This document shows, piece by piece, positions 24,739 through 33,953 of a DNA stretch of 64,000 nt. How positions within the stretch are numbered: position 1 is the first letter of the stretch; every line of letters begins with the position of its first letter. The notes beneath the pieces were generated by a model. It had not been told where the DNA came from, made no database searches, and saw only the letters and a list, made by a program, of their open reading frames with translations. The position numbers and the translations under genes are program-made. The stretch comes from Geminicoccaceae bacterium (lineage in GTDB: Bacteria > Pseudomonadota > Alphaproteobacteria > Geminicoccales > Geminicoccaceae), in the NCBI GenBank assembly GCA_025054575.1, contig JANWZN010000002.1, positions 1 through 64,000 on the forward strand. Direction: 5' to 3'.

Positions 24739-25740
24739 ATGCGCGCATGGGAGCTTCGCAAGCCCGGGATCGACGGGCTGACCCTGGTCGAGCGTGCACC
24801 GCCCCGACCGGGCCCCGGTGAAGCACTGGTGCGGATCGCCGCCGTGTCGCTCAACTATCGCGACCTGGCGATCGTCCGCGACCCGATCTCCCGCGGCATC
24901 GCCCTGCCCCGCATCCCCTGCTCGGACGCGGCAGGCGAAGTCTTGGCGGTCGGGCCGGGTGTCACCCGCGTCGCTCCCGGCGATCGGGTGATGTCCTGTT
25001 TCTTCCAAGCCTGGGAAGCGGGGCCGATCACGCCGCAGGCGATGGCGAGCGCGCTCGGCGGACCGATCGACGGGGTGCTCGCCGAGGAGGTCGTGCTGCG
25101 GGAGGGCGGGCTCACGCCGATCCCTTCCCACCTCTCCTTCGCCGAGGCCGCGTCGCTGCCCTGCGCTGCGCTCACCGCCTGGCACGCGCTGGTCGAGAGC
25201 GGGCGGATCCGCCCGGGCGAGACGGTGCTGTGTCTCGGCACGGGCGGCGTCTCCGCCTTCGCAATCCAGATCGCGCGGCTCGTGGGTGGCCAGCCGATCG
25301 TCGTGTCGTCGAGCGCGGCCAAGCTCGAGCGTGCCGGCCCTCTGGGTGCCGCGGCCACGATCGACCGCAGCACCCGCCCCGACTGGGAGAAGGCGGTGCT
25401 GGAGCTCACCCGCGGCGTCGGCGTCGATCACGTGGTCGAGGTGGGCGGCGGCGGCACGCTCGCCCGCTCGATCGAGGCGACGCGGATCGGCGGCCACATC
25501 GCGCTGATCGGCATCCTCGCGGCCGGCCAGATCGACCCCACACCGCTCATGCGCAAGTCGATCCGACTGCACGGCATCTATGTCGGCTCTCGGGTCATGC
25601 AGGAGGCGATGGTGCGCGCCTTCGAGGCGGCCGAGCTTCGACCGTTGGTCGATCGCCGCTTTCGCGTCGAGGAGGCCCCCGACGCCTTCCGCGCGCTCGA
25701 GCGGGCCGAACACATGGGCAAGATCGTGATCGAGCTCTGA
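24739..25740 (+). CDS. NAD(P)-dependent MDR-family alcohol dehydrogenase/quinone reductase
   Basis: 333-residue medium-chain reductase. The N-terminal GroES-like domain shows LNYRDLAIVRDP and the nucleotide-binding domain carries VLCLGTGGVSAFAIQIARLVG. No structural zinc Cys cluster and no clear catalytic zinc ligands are present, which places it with zinc-independent alcohol dehydrogenase-like and quinone oxidoreductases. Its stop is 20 nt from the convergent RTX gene's stop. The substrate is unknown. Confidence 0.87.
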   Translation: MRAWELRKPGIDGLTLVERAPPRPGPGEALVRIAAVSLNYRDLAIVRDPISRGIALPRIPCSDAAGEVLAVGPGVTRVAPGDRVMSCFFQAWEAGPITPQAMASALGGPIDGVLAEEVVLREGGLTPIPSHLSFAEAASLPCAALTAWHALVESGRIRPGETVLCLGTGGVSAFAIQIARLVGGQPIVVSSSAAKLERAGPLGAAATIDRSTRPDWEKAVLELTRGVGVDHVVEVGGGGTLARSIEATRIGGHIALIGILAAGQIDPTPLMRKSIRLHGIYVGSRVMQEAMVRAFEAAELRPLVDRRFRVEEAPDAFRALERAEHMGKIVIEL

Positions 25741-25759
25741 GACCCCGAGCCGCGGTCAC

Positions 25760-27376
25760 TCAGGCGCGGTCGATCACGCCGTCGGCCAACAGGCTCGCCA
25801 GATCGGTGCCGAGATCGCCCTGCACCGAAGCGATCACGACCGGCCGCGTGCGCCCCGGCCCGTCGATGTCGACCGACACCTCGACCACGCTGCCGCGGAC
25901 GCGCAGCGAGAGATAGGGTGCGAGGTCGGTGCCGTCGGCCAGGCCGGCGAGCAGCTCGCCGATGAGCAAGCGGTCGCCGTCGGTCCGCGAGAAGTCGGTG
26001 ATCGTGGCGACGCTCCTCGTGGCGTCGCCGACCACGAAGTCGTCGCCGCCCGTGCCGCCGATGAGCCGATCGCGGCCGCTGCCTCCGCGCAACAGATCCT
26101 CGCCCCCGCCACCCTCGAGGACATCGTTGCCGGCACCACCCGAAAGCGTGTCGTCGCCGGCTCCGCCGATCAGGGTGTCGTTGCCGAGCAGGCCCGCGAG
26201 CAGGTTGTCGCCGGCGTTGCCGACCAGGCGGTTGGCGAGCCCGTTGCCGCCCGCCTGGTGGTCGCCGTCGCCCCGGAGCTCGACGTTCTCGACATTGGCG
26301 AAGCCGTCGAGCGCAATGTCGCCGTCGATCCGGATCGTGTCGAGCCCGCCGCCGCGTTCCTCGATCACGATGTCGGCCGGCCCGTCCAGCACATAGACGT
26401 CGTCGCCCCGGCCGCCGCGCAGCGTGTCGGCACCGTCGCCACCGTCGAGGACATTGGCGCTGTCGTTGCCGGTGATCTCGTTGGCGAGGTCGTTGCCGGT
26501 CCCGTCGATCGCCGCCCGGCCGACCAGCACGAGATTCTCGACCTGGTCGGGCAAGGCGTAGCTCACGCTCGCGATCACCGTATCGGTGCCGCCGTCCTCC
26601 TCCTCGATCACGATGTCGCGGCGGTCGTCGACGAGATAAGTGTCGTCGCCGGCGAGCCCGCTCATCTCGTCGGCGCCGCCGCGGCCGTCCAGACGGTTGG
26701 CGCCGCTGTTGCCGAGCAGGACGTTGGCGAGCGCGTTCCCGGTCCCGGCGAGGTCGTTCGAGCCCAACAGGGACAATGCTTCGACATGGTCGGGGAGGAC
26801 GAAGCTCACCGCGCTGTCGACGAGGTCGTAGCCTGCGCCGGGCGACTCGACGACCCGGTCGCGGGCGTCGTCGACCAGGTAGCTGTCGTCGCCGGCGCCG
26901 CCCCGCATCTGGTCCGCGCCCGCACCGCCGTCGAGGATGTCGTCGCCGGCGCCGCCGTCGAGCACGTCGTCGCCGTCCTTGCCGTCGAGCTCGTCGTCAC
27001 CGGCGAAGCCGAACAGCTCGTCCTTGCCGAGGCTGCCGAGGACGGTGTCGTCGCCGTCGAGAAGGGCGGCGAAAAAGGCGAGCGGGTTCTTGGCGGCGAT
27101 GGCGGCGTCGAGATCCTCGACCGCCGCCTCGGTGTCGGTGATCGTGAACCAGGTCTCGCCGTCGACGGAGACCTGGACGTCGGTGACCGTGCCTGCCACC
27201 GGCGGCCCGTCGCCGTCGTACTCCAGATCCTCGCCCACGATGTCGAGCTCGAGATCGTCGACGGTGAGCAGGACGCCGGTCGAGTCGGCGAAGCTCGCCT
27301 CGGCCGCGGCCAGCCGCGCGACGGGAAACGCGCTCATGCGCAGCGGTCGATCGAAATCGGCATCGAGCTCGGCCAT
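25760..27376 (-). CDS. RTX (hemolysin-type) calcium-binding secreted protein
   Basis: 538-residue acidic protein with no N-terminal signal peptide. Residues about 112-440 carry successive blocks of calcium-binding nonapeptides (GGxGxDxLxGG), separated by longer segments with SYLVDD...DRVVESPGAGYDLVDS-type spacing that are repeated several times. A C-terminal domain with ATITDFSRTDGDRLLIGELLAG, typical of peptidase M10/serralysin-like C-termini, would be the type I secretion signal. The ATG at 27376 follows GGAGG; 27388 is an alternative. No enzymatic domain was recognised in the N-terminal 110 residues. No type I exporter is nearby. Confidence 0.85.
   Translation of the reverse strand: MAELDADFDRPLRMSAFPVARLAAAEASFADSTGVLLTVDDLELDIVGEDLEYDGDGPPVAGTVTDVQVSVDGETWFTITDTEAAVEDLDAAIAAKNPLAFFAALLDGDDTVLGSLGKDELFGFAGDDELDGKDGDDVLDGGAGDDILDGGAGADQMRGGAGDDSYLVDDARDRVVESPGAGYDLVDSAVSFVLPDHVEALSLLGSNDLAGTGNALANVLLGNSGANRLDGRGGADEMSGLAGDDTYLVDDRRDIVIEEEDGGTDTVIASVSYALPDQVENLVLVGRAAIDGTGNDLANEITGNDSANVLDGGDGADTLRGGRGDDVYVLDGPADIVIEERGGGLDTIRIDGDIALDGFANVENVELRGDGDHQAGGNGLANRLVGNAGDNLLAGLLGNDTLIGGAGDDTLSGGAGNDVLEGGGGEDLLRGGSGRDRLIGGTGGDDFVVGDATRSVATITDFSRTDGDRLLIGELLAGLADGTDLAPYLSLRVRGSVVEVSVDIDGPGRTRPVVIASVQGDLGTDLASLLADGVIDRA
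25900..27060 (-). repeat. RTX nonapeptide-coding repeat array
   Basis: Degenerate repeats coding for glycine- and aspartate-rich nonapeptides fill most of the RTX gene. They occur as at least four repeat-rich blocks separated by related spacer units. The repetition is at protein level and the DNA copies are diverged, so it is not a CRISPR or tandem satellite. Confidence 0.7.
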
Positions 27377-27455
27377 CCCGCCCTCCACCTGGCAGCGCAG
27401 GATGGACGTTAGCTCGGCTCCGCCGGATTATCAATCAATGGTTGAGAGCAGGGCG

Positions 27456-28811
27456 TCAGAGTCGCTTGCTCGTTTCGCGAAACGCCGCCTCCATGGCTCG
27501 GCGGAACCGGACGGCCTCGTCGGCCTCGTCGATCGCGACGTCCGACCAGCGGACCTTGCCGCCCATCGGCACCGGGTTCAGGAGCTTGACGTCGTGGGCG
27601 AGGCCCAAGGGCAAATAACCTTCGCGCAGGCTGACCTCGGCCGGCACCTGCTTGCCCCAGACGCAATAGCCGCCCTCGCCGTCGAGGATCTCGCCCGGGG
27701 CGAGGTCGCGCTTTGCGGTGGCGACGACGTCGGCGAAGAAGCCGATGGGCGCGCCGGTCGGCTCGCCCCGCAGTGCTACCGAGGCGACCGAGACGCCGAG
27801 CTCGAGGCCGATCAGATGCGTCGGCCGGTACATCGCCATGTAGGAAAAGGTCTCGTCCGGCAGGAGCCGGTACTCTTCCGCGCAGTACTTCACGTAGTCG
27901 TGGCCGCAGGCGACCACGACGTAGGTGCCCTGCTGGATCTCGTCCGGCACCGGCGACTTGTCGCGATGGAGCGAGGAGACGACCTCGGTGGTGCCGCGGA
28001 TCTGCAGGCAGCCGCCGTCGACCGCCGGCTTGCAGACCTGGGCGAGCTTTCGCGCCGGGCAGGGCGGGAAGGAGAGGCCATCGGGCTGCGGGCGCAGGCC
28101 GGTGGCGTTGCACACCGCGCTCATCTCGATGCCGGACTTGGTCCCGTCGATGAAGCTGTTGAACATCTTGGGGTTCATCCGGCCGCGCTCGGCCTTCTCC
28201 CGCGACAGGCCGAAATGCTCCCAGACCGTGTCGGGTGTGGAGTGATGGAAGGAGGGATGGTAGCGGGTGCCCTTGCCGGCGCAGACGACCTCGAAGCCGC
28301 AGGCACGCGCCCAATCGACGTGCTCGCAGATCAGGGCGGGCTGGTCGCCATAGGCGAGGCTGTAGACCACGCCCGCTTCTTTGGCTTTTTGTGCGAGCAG
28401 CGGCCCGGCCACCACGTCGGCCTCGACATTGACCATGACGACGTGCTTGCGCGCGGCAATCGCGGCCAGGCAATGGCGGATCCCGACCTTGGGATCGCCC
28501 GTGGCCTCGATCACCACCTCCACCGCCGGATGGCGCAGGAGGGCTGCGGCGTCGTCTGTGACGCAGGTGGCACCGCTCTTGGCCGCGTCGTCGAGCGTAC
28601 GCGCCGAAAAGCGCTCGTCTTCCCAGCCGCAGAAGCGCAGATTGGCCTTGGCCCGATCGGGCGCGAGATCGGCGATGCCGATCAGGTGCATGCCGGGCGT
28701 GCGACGCACCTGGGCCAGGAACATGGTGCCGAACTTGCCCGCACCGATCAGCCCGATCCCGATCGGCCGGCCGGCGGCAGCCCGCTCGAGCAGCTTGTTG
28801 TGCAGGTTCAC
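27456..28811 (-). CDS. NAD(P)-dependent oxidoreductase, homoserine dehydrogenase-like with SAF-type C-terminus
   Basis: 451-residue dehydrogenase. The Rossmann domain begins at about residue 17 with IGIGLIGAGKFGTMFLAQ and contains VVIEATGDPKVGI; the central and C-terminal part has an AFP/SAF-like segment (AKRDLAPGEILDGEGGYCV). This architecture is known from uncharacterised sugar-acid or polyol dehydrogenases related to homoserine dehydrogenase. There is no ACT domain. The gene is on its own, divergent from an MDR reductase by about 90 nt. Substrate cannot be inferred from context. Confidence 0.82.
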   Translation of the reverse strand: MNLHNKLLERAAAGRPIGIGLIGAGKFGTMFLAQVRRTPGMHLIGIADLAPDRAKANLRFCGWEDERFSARTLDDAAKSGATCVTDDAAALLRHPAVEVVIEATGDPKVGIRHCLAAIAARKHVVMVNVEADVVAGPLLAQKAKEAGVVYSLAYGDQPALICEHVDWARACGFEVVCAGKGTRYHPSFHHSTPDTVWEHFGLSREKAERGRMNPKMFNSFIDGTKSGIEMSAVCNATGLRPQPDGLSFPPCPARKLAQVCKPAVDGGCLQIRGTTEVVSSLHRDKSPVPDEIQQGTYVVVACGHDYVKYCAEEYRLLPDETFSYMAMYRPTHLIGLELGVSVASVALRGEPTGAPIGFFADVVATAKRDLAPGEILDGEGGYCVWGKQVPAEVSLREGYLPLGLAHDVKLLNPVPMGGKVRWSDVAIDEADEAVRFRRAMEAAFRETSKRL

Positions 28812-28903
28812 GACGCTCGCCTCCCGCTGGTCGCCGCGCGCGGCGGCGCTATAGCGGGCGGGCGCCGAGGCGACAACGCGGGCGGCTGCGGGGAGGGGGT
28901 GCG

Positions 28904-29923
28904 ATGGCCGAAGTGAACCGGCAATGGCGGCTCGTGCGGCTGGTCGAGGGCATGCCGAGGCTCGAGGACTGGCAGCTCGAGGAGGCGCCGGTGCCCGAGC
29001 CCGAGCCCGGCACCTTCCTCGCCCGCTCGGTCTATCTCGACGTCGCCCCCTACATGCGGGCGCGCATCGCCCCGATCCGCAACTACGCGCAGGGCGTGAA
29101 GCCCGGCGAGGTCATGATCGGCGGCGCCGTCGCCCGCATCGTCGCGAGCCGGGCGCCCGGCTGGAAGGAGGGCGAGCTCGTCGTCACCGATTTCGGCTTC
29201 GGCTGGCAGGATTACGCGCTCCTGCGGCCCGAGGCGGTCCGCCGCGTCGACCCGGCGCTCGCCCCGCCCGAGACCTGGCTCGACGTCATGGGCCTCAACG
29301 GGGTCACCGCCTGGTTCGCGCTCTTCGAGACCGGGGCGCTGCGGCCGGGCGATCGGGTGCTGATCTCGGCGGCGGCGGGCTCGGTCGGCCAGCTCGCGGG
29401 TCAGCTCGTGCGCATCGCCGGAGGCGTCCCCTACGCCGTGGCCTCGAGCGAGCAGAAGCTCGCCTGGTGCCGCACGCTCGGCTTCGAGGGCGGGATCGCG
29501 CATCGCACGACGAACGATCTCGCGGGTGCCATCCGCTCGCTCCTGCCGGGAGGGGTCGATCTCTACCTCGACAACACGGCCGGGCCGATCCACGACGCCG
29601 TGCTGCAGAACCTGGCGCCGCGGGCGCGCATCGTCGTGGTCGGCACGGTGAGCCTCGCCGACCGGCTCGGCCGGCCCGACATCGGCCCGCGCTTCTTCCG
29701 CGAGGTGCTGGTCGCCCGCGCCCGGATCGAGGGGTTCCTCGTGCTCGACTTCGAGAGGCGATGGCCCGAGGCCTGGGGCCGGCTCGCCGAGCTGCTGCGC
29801 GCGGGCCGGATCCGCACCCGCTACGACGTCGCCGACGGGCTCGAGCGGACACCCGAGGCCTTCCTGCGCGTGCTCGCGGGCGAGAATCTCGGCAAGCAGC
29901 TCGTCCGGGCGAGCTCGCCCTGA
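28904..29923 (+). CDS. NADP-dependent MDR reductase (prostaglandin reductase/CurA-like)
   Basis: 339-residue medium-chain reductase of the leukotriene B4 dehydrogenase/curcumin reductase group. Key features are the N-terminal SVYLDVAPYMRARI, the cofactor site LISAAAGSVGQLAGQLVRIAG and DLYLDNTAGPIHDAVL. The ATG at 28904 has GGGAGGGGG directly upstream. These enzymes reduce activated double bonds of alpha,beta-unsaturated ketones and aldehydes. It converges on lpdA. Confidence 0.9.
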   Translation: MAEVNRQWRLVRLVEGMPRLEDWQLEEAPVPEPEPGTFLARSVYLDVAPYMRARIAPIRNYAQGVKPGEVMIGGAVARIVASRAPGWKEGELVVTDFGFGWQDYALLRPEAVRRVDPALAPPETWLDVMGLNGVTAWFALFETGALRPGDRVLISAAAGSVGQLAGQLVRIAGGVPYAVASSEQKLAWCRTLGFEGGIAHRTTNDLAGAIRSLLPGGVDLYLDNTAGPIHDAVLQNLAPRARIVVVGTVSLADRLGRPDIGPRFFREVLVARARIEGFLVLDFERRWPEAWGRLAELLRAGRIRTRYDVADGLERTPEAFLRVLAGENLGKQLVRASSP

Positions 29924-29944
29924 GCCGGGTCGGGGCCGGCCGGC

Positions 29945-31354
29945 TCAGACGTGGATCGGCTTGGCCCAGGCGGCGAGTGCGGCTTCCTTGACCGCCTCCT
30001 CGAGGGTGGGGTGGGGGTGGCTCGTGCGGGCGACGTCTTCGGCCGTGGCGCCGAATTCCATGGCGACCGCGAGCTCGGCGATCATCGTCCCGGCCTCGGG
30101 GCCGATCACGTGACAGCCCAGGATGCGGTCGGTCGCGGCGTCGGCCAGGATCTTGACGAAGCCCTCCGACGCACCGACGGCACGCGCCCGGCTGTTGGCC
30201 GCGAACGGGAACTTGCCGACCTTGTAGGCGCGGCCCTCGGCCTTGAGCTGCTCCTCGGTGCGGCCCACCGCGGCGACCTCGGGGTGGCAATAGATCACGC
30301 CCGGGACGCGGTCGTAATCGTGCTGCGGCTTCTCTCCGGCGATCCACTCGATGCAGTGGATTCCGTCTTCCTCCGCCTTGTGGGCCAGCATCGGCCCCTC
30401 GATCGCGTCGCCGATCGCCCAGATGCCGGGCAGGTTCGTGCGGAAATGGCCGTCGGTCTTCACCCGCCCGCGCTCGTCGAAGGCGATGCCGATTTCGGCT
30501 GCGCCCAGCCCCTCGGTGTAGGGCCGGCGGCCGATCGCCACGAGCACGGCGTCCGCCGCCAGCGTCTCGGGAGCACCGCCCGCCACCGGCTCGACCACGA
30601 CCGCGACCCCCTCGCCCGCCTTCTCCACGCCCACGACCTTGGTGCCCAGGCGAAAGCGCATGCCCTGGCGGGCGAGGATCTTCTGCAGCTCGCGCGAGAG
30701 CTCGAGGTCCATGCCGGGGGTGATCCGGTCGAGGAACTCGACCACGGTGACCTCGGAACCGAGCCGCCGCCAGACCGTGCCGAGCTCGAGCCCGATATAG
30801 CCCGCGCCCACCACCACGAGGCGGGCGGGCACGCGCTCGAGGTCGAGGGCGCCCGTCGAGGAGAGGATCCGCTCCTCGTCGATCGTGACACCCGGCAGCG
30901 GGGTCGGCTCCGAGCCCGTGGCGATCACGATGTGCTTCGTCGCGAGCTCGCGGGTGGTGCCGTCGGCGAGGGTCGCGACCACCCGGTTCGGCGCCGCGAT
31001 CCGACCGGTCCCGACGACGTGGTCGACCTTGTTCTTCTTGAAGAGGAAGGCGATGCCCTTGGTGAGCCCGTCGACGACCTTGTCCTTGAAATCGAGCATG
31101 GCGCCGAGATCGAGGGCGACCTCGCTCGTGCGGATCCCGAAGCGGCCGAGGCCGTTGCGCGCCTCTTCGTAGAGGTGCGAGGCGTGCAACAGCGCCTTGG
31201 AGGGAATGCAGCCGACATTGAGGCAGGTGCCGCCCAGCGTGTCGCGCTTCTCCACGCAGGCGACCTTCATGCCGAGCTGCGCGGCTTTGATGGCGGCCAC
31301 GTAACCGCCCGGGCCGCCGCCGATCACGACGACGTCGTAGGCAGGCTCCGACAT
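29945..31354 (-). CDS. lpdA: Dihydrolipoyl dehydrogenase
   Basis: 469-residue flavoenzyme (E3) that reoxidises dihydrolipoamide of 2-oxo acid dehydrogenases and the glycine cleavage system. The FAD motif VVVIGGGPGGYVAAIKAAQ, the redox disulphide GGTCLNVGCIPSK, the NAD motif VVVGAGYIGLELG and the C-terminal HPHPTLEEA with its catalytic His-Glu pair are all present. No E1 or E2 gene is adjacent. It lies downstream of ispG on the same strand with a gap of about 100 nt. Confidence 0.95.
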   Translation of the reverse strand: MSEPAYDVVVIGGGPGGYVAAIKAAQLGMKVACVEKRDTLGGTCLNVGCIPSKALLHASHLYEEARNGLGRFGIRTSEVALDLGAMLDFKDKVVDGLTKGIAFLFKKNKVDHVVGTGRIAAPNRVVATLADGTTRELATKHIVIATGSEPTPLPGVTIDEERILSSTGALDLERVPARLVVVGAGYIGLELGTVWRRLGSEVTVVEFLDRITPGMDLELSRELQKILARQGMRFRLGTKVVGVEKAGEGVAVVVEPVAGGAPETLAADAVLVAIGRRPYTEGLGAAEIGIAFDERGRVKTDGHFRTNLPGIWAIGDAIEGPMLAHKAEEDGIHCIEWIAGEKPQHDYDRVPGVIYCHPEVAAVGRTEEQLKAEGRAYKVGKFPFAANSRARAVGASEGFVKILADAATDRILGCHVIGPEAGTMIAELAVAMEFGATAEDVARTSHPHPTLEEAVKEAALAAWAKPIHV

Positions 31355-31455
31355 GCTGGGCGCTCCTGCGGTTGCTGGCGGACCGCGCGGCTCCTAGCAG
31401 CCGCACGCGGTGACGTCACCGCGACGTCGAGGCAGGGCGAGGGGCGAGGCCCGGC

Positions 31456-32697
31456 TCAGGCGGCGTCGCGGCGGCCGAAGCGCCGTTCGACATAGTCCTG
31501 CACCATCGCCTGGAACTCCTGCGCGATGCGCTCGCCGCGCAGGGTGGCGACCTTCTGACCGTCGACGAAGACCGGGGCCACCGGGCTCTCGCCGGTGCCG
31601 GGCAGAGAGATGCCGATGTCGGCGTGCTTGCTCTCGCCGGGTCCGTTGACGATGCAGCCCATGACCGCGACGTTGAGGGTCTCGACCCCCGGATAGCGGG
31701 TCTTCCAGATCGGCATCTGGGCGGCGAGCCAGCCCTGGATGTCGGCCGCGAGCTCCTGGAAGAAGGTGCTCGTCGTCCGCCCGCAGCCGGGGCAGGCGGC
31801 GACCTGGGGGGTGAAGGAGCGCAAGCCCAGCGACTGCAGGATCTGCTGGCAAACCTGAACCTCGAGGGTACGCGGCTCGCCCGGGGCCGGGGTCAAGGAA
31901 CAGCGGATCGTGTCGCCGATGCCCTCCTGCAAAAGGAGCGAGAGGGCGGCGGTCGTGGCGACGATGCCCTTGACCCCCATCCCGGCCTCGGTGAGGCCCA
32001 GATGGAGGGCGTAGGAGGAGCGCCGGGCGAGCTCCTTGTAGACCGCGAGCATGTCCTGCACCCGGCTGACCTTGGCCGAGATCACGATCCGGTCCGCCGG
32101 CAGGCCGATCCGTTCGGCGTGCGCCGCGCTCTCGAGGGCGGAGCGGACGAGGGCCTCGCGCAACACGAACTCGGCCGGCTGCGGGTCGGGACGGGCGGCG
32201 TTGGCGTCCATCAGCCGGGCCGCCAGGTCCTGGTCGAGCGAGCCCCAGTTGACGCCGATGCGCACCGGCCGGTCGTGGCGCAGCGCCGCCTCGATCATCT
32301 GTTCGAACTGCCGGTCGCGCTTGTCGCCGAAGCCGACATTGCCGGGGTTGATGCGGAGCTTGGCGAGGCAGCGGCCCAGCTCGGGCACCTCGGCCAAAAG
32401 GCGATGGCCGTTGTAGTGGAAGTCGCCCACGAGCGGCAGGTCGCGAAAGCCCATGAGGTCGAGCCGGTCGCGGATGATCGGCACGGCTCGGGCGGCGGCC
32501 TCGTTGTTGACGGTGATCCGGACGATCTCCGAGCCGGCGCGGGCGAGCTCGACGATCTGATCGGTGGTGGCGTCCGGATCGGCCGTGTCGGTGTTGGTCA
32601 TCGACTGCACGACGACCGGCGCACCGCCGCCGATCGTGACCGAGCCGACCCGCACGGCGTGGGTGCGGTGCCGGCGGATGTCGGCCAGTGCCACCAT
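31456..32697 (-). CDS. ispG: 4-hydroxy-3-methylbut-2-enyl diphosphate synthase
   Basis: 413-residue iron-sulphur enzyme of the MEP isoprenoid pathway (GcpE), converting methylerythritol cyclodiphosphate to HMBPP. The N-terminal [17 protein letters not shown], the middle [16 protein letters not shown], and the [4Fe-4S] ligands in ACPGCGRT and [19 protein letters not shown] are visible. An ATG at 32697 is used; the following GTG would give a better distance from the AAAGAGGG ribosome site. It follows rodZ, the order also found in gamma- and other alphaproteobacteria. Confidence 0.96.
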   Translation of the reverse strand: MVALADIRRHRTHAVRVGSVTIGGGAPVVVQSMTNTDTADPDATTDQIVELARAGSEIVRITVNNEAAARAVPIIRDRLDLMGFRDLPLVGDFHYNGHRLLAEVPELGRCLAKLRINPGNVGFGDKRDRQFEQMIEAALRHDRPVRIGVNWGSLDQDLAARLMDANAARPDPQPAEFVLREALVRSALESAAHAERIGLPADRIVISAKVSRVQDMLAVYKELARRSSYALHLGLTEAGMGVKGIVATTAALSLLLQEGIGDTIRCSLTPAPGEPRTLEVQVCQQILQSLGLRSFTPQVAACPGCGRTTSTFFQELAADIQGWLAAQMPIWKTRYPGVETLNVAVMGCIVNGPGESKHADIGISLPGTGESPVAPVFVDGQKVATLRGERIAQEFQAMVQDYVERRFGRRDAA

Positions 32698-32752
32698 TCC
32701 CTCTTTCCTCCAGGCGCTCCCTGGACCGCGCGCTGTCGATCGAACCGGCTGT

Positions 32753-33841
32753 TCAGCGCCGCGCGAAGCGCGCCTCGAGCGCCGCCGGGGCGAGCGGGAC
32801 GTCGCGCAACACCTTGCCGGTTTCCCCGAGTGGACCGAGCGACCGGCCGTCGAGGAGGATCTCGATGCCGCCTGCGTTGCCGGTCCACAACGCCAGATCG
32901 TCGCGCTCCGGCATGACCATGCGCTCGCCCGGCTCGAGCGTGCGGGTGCGAACATAGTCGCGGCCGGCACTGCGGATCTGCACCCAGGCGGTCTCGCGCG
33001 CGACCAGCACCACCCGGCCCTCGCCCGTAGCACCCGCCTCGCGACCGGCGCGGGTCGGGTCGAGCGCCGCCAGAAGCTGCATCGGCGTCGGACCCGCTCC
33101 GCTCTCGGCCGATCGCTCGGCGGCAAGCGCCGCCGTCGAGTCGCGCCGCGCCGGAGGCGGCGGCATGCGTCCGAGCTCCTCCTCCGGCTCGCTGGCGACG
33201 AGCGCCTCGATCGCGGCCCCGGCTGGAGCTGCACGGCGCGTCGCGGCGGGCGCCATCGCCGGGTCGACGTTGGCCTGCGGTTGCGGCACCGCGACGGAGG
33301 GAGCGGGCGGGGCCGCGGGGCTCGGAGCCCGCGGCGCGGCCGGCGGGCCGGCCAGCATCTCGCCGGCGAGCCGGCCGAGCTCGCCCGGCACCGCGGCGAC
33401 CCGCTCGAGGATCGGCCGGTCGCGACCGATCACGTGCCAGCCACCATAGACCAGGCCGGCGAGCAGGATCGAAGCGGCGACCAGGATCCCGCGCGGGCGG
33501 CGGTCGTCGCCGACCGGCTCGGGGACGACGAGCTCCGGTGCCGGCGGCGCACCGTCGAGGCTCTCCTTGACCAGGCGGACCACCTCGCCGCCGTCGAACC
33601 CCAGATAATCGGCATACGTGCGCAGGAAGCCGAGCGCATAGGGCCGCCCCGGCGTCATCGACAAATCGCCCTCTTCGAGCGCGAACAGGTAGGAGGGCTT
33701 GATGCGGAGATATTCGGCGACCTCGTAGAGGTCCTCGCCGCGGGCCTCGCGGGCCTCGCGCAGGGCCGCGCCCACCCGGCGCAGGGCGTCGCCCCTCGTG
33801 TCGCGAAGATCCGCGGTCTTCGAGGTTGCGGAACTGCTCAT
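32753..33841 (-). CDS. rodZ: RodZ-like cytoskeletal helix-turn-helix membrane protein
   Basis: 362 residues. The N-terminal Xre-type helix-turn-helix (about residues 20-90) contains [20 protein letters not shown] and [15 protein letters not shown], the MreB-contacting domain. One membrane helix follows near 120-136 ([20 protein letters not shown]), then a long Ala/Pro-rich periplasmic linker and a C-terminal DUF4115-like domain ([26 protein letters not shown]). It links MreB to the cell wall in rod-shape maintenance. The ATG at 33841 is chosen over 33919, which adds an unrelated leader. Confidence 0.9.
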   Translation of the reverse strand: MSSSATSKTADLRDTRGDALRRVGAALREAREARGEDLYEVAEYLRIKPSYLFALEEGDLSMTPGRPYALGFLRTYADYLGFDGGEVVRLVKESLDGAPPAPELVVPEPVGDDRRPRGILVAASILLAGLVYGGWHVIGRDRPILERVAAVPGELGRLAGEMLAGPPAAPRAPSPAAPPAPSVAVPQPQANVDPAMAPAATRRAAPAGAAIEALVASEPEEELGRMPPPPARRDSTAALAAERSAESGAGPTPMQLLAALDPTRAGREAGATGEGRVVLVARETAWVQIRSAGRDYVRTRTLEPGERMVMPERDDLALWTGNAGGIEILLDGRSLGPLGETGKVLRDVPLAPAALEARFARR

Positions 33842-33953
33842 GACCGATCCGAGGTCGCGAGGTTGGACGCGCGGACAATCGCCGAGCTCGTTGATAGCAG
33901 AGGCGGGCATCGACGCCAAACGACGTTCGCCGCGCGGCGTCGCCGCATATGCC

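Noticed and set aside
25900-27060. CRISPR-like regular repeats
   Set aside because: The repeats are in a coding frame, encode RTX nonapeptides and are diverged at DNA level with no spacer/repeat structure.
26258-27412. 384-codon plus-strand frame opposite the RTX gene
   Set aside because: It is the antisense of the RTX repeats, which generates long Val/Ala/Gly-rich open frames without family features.
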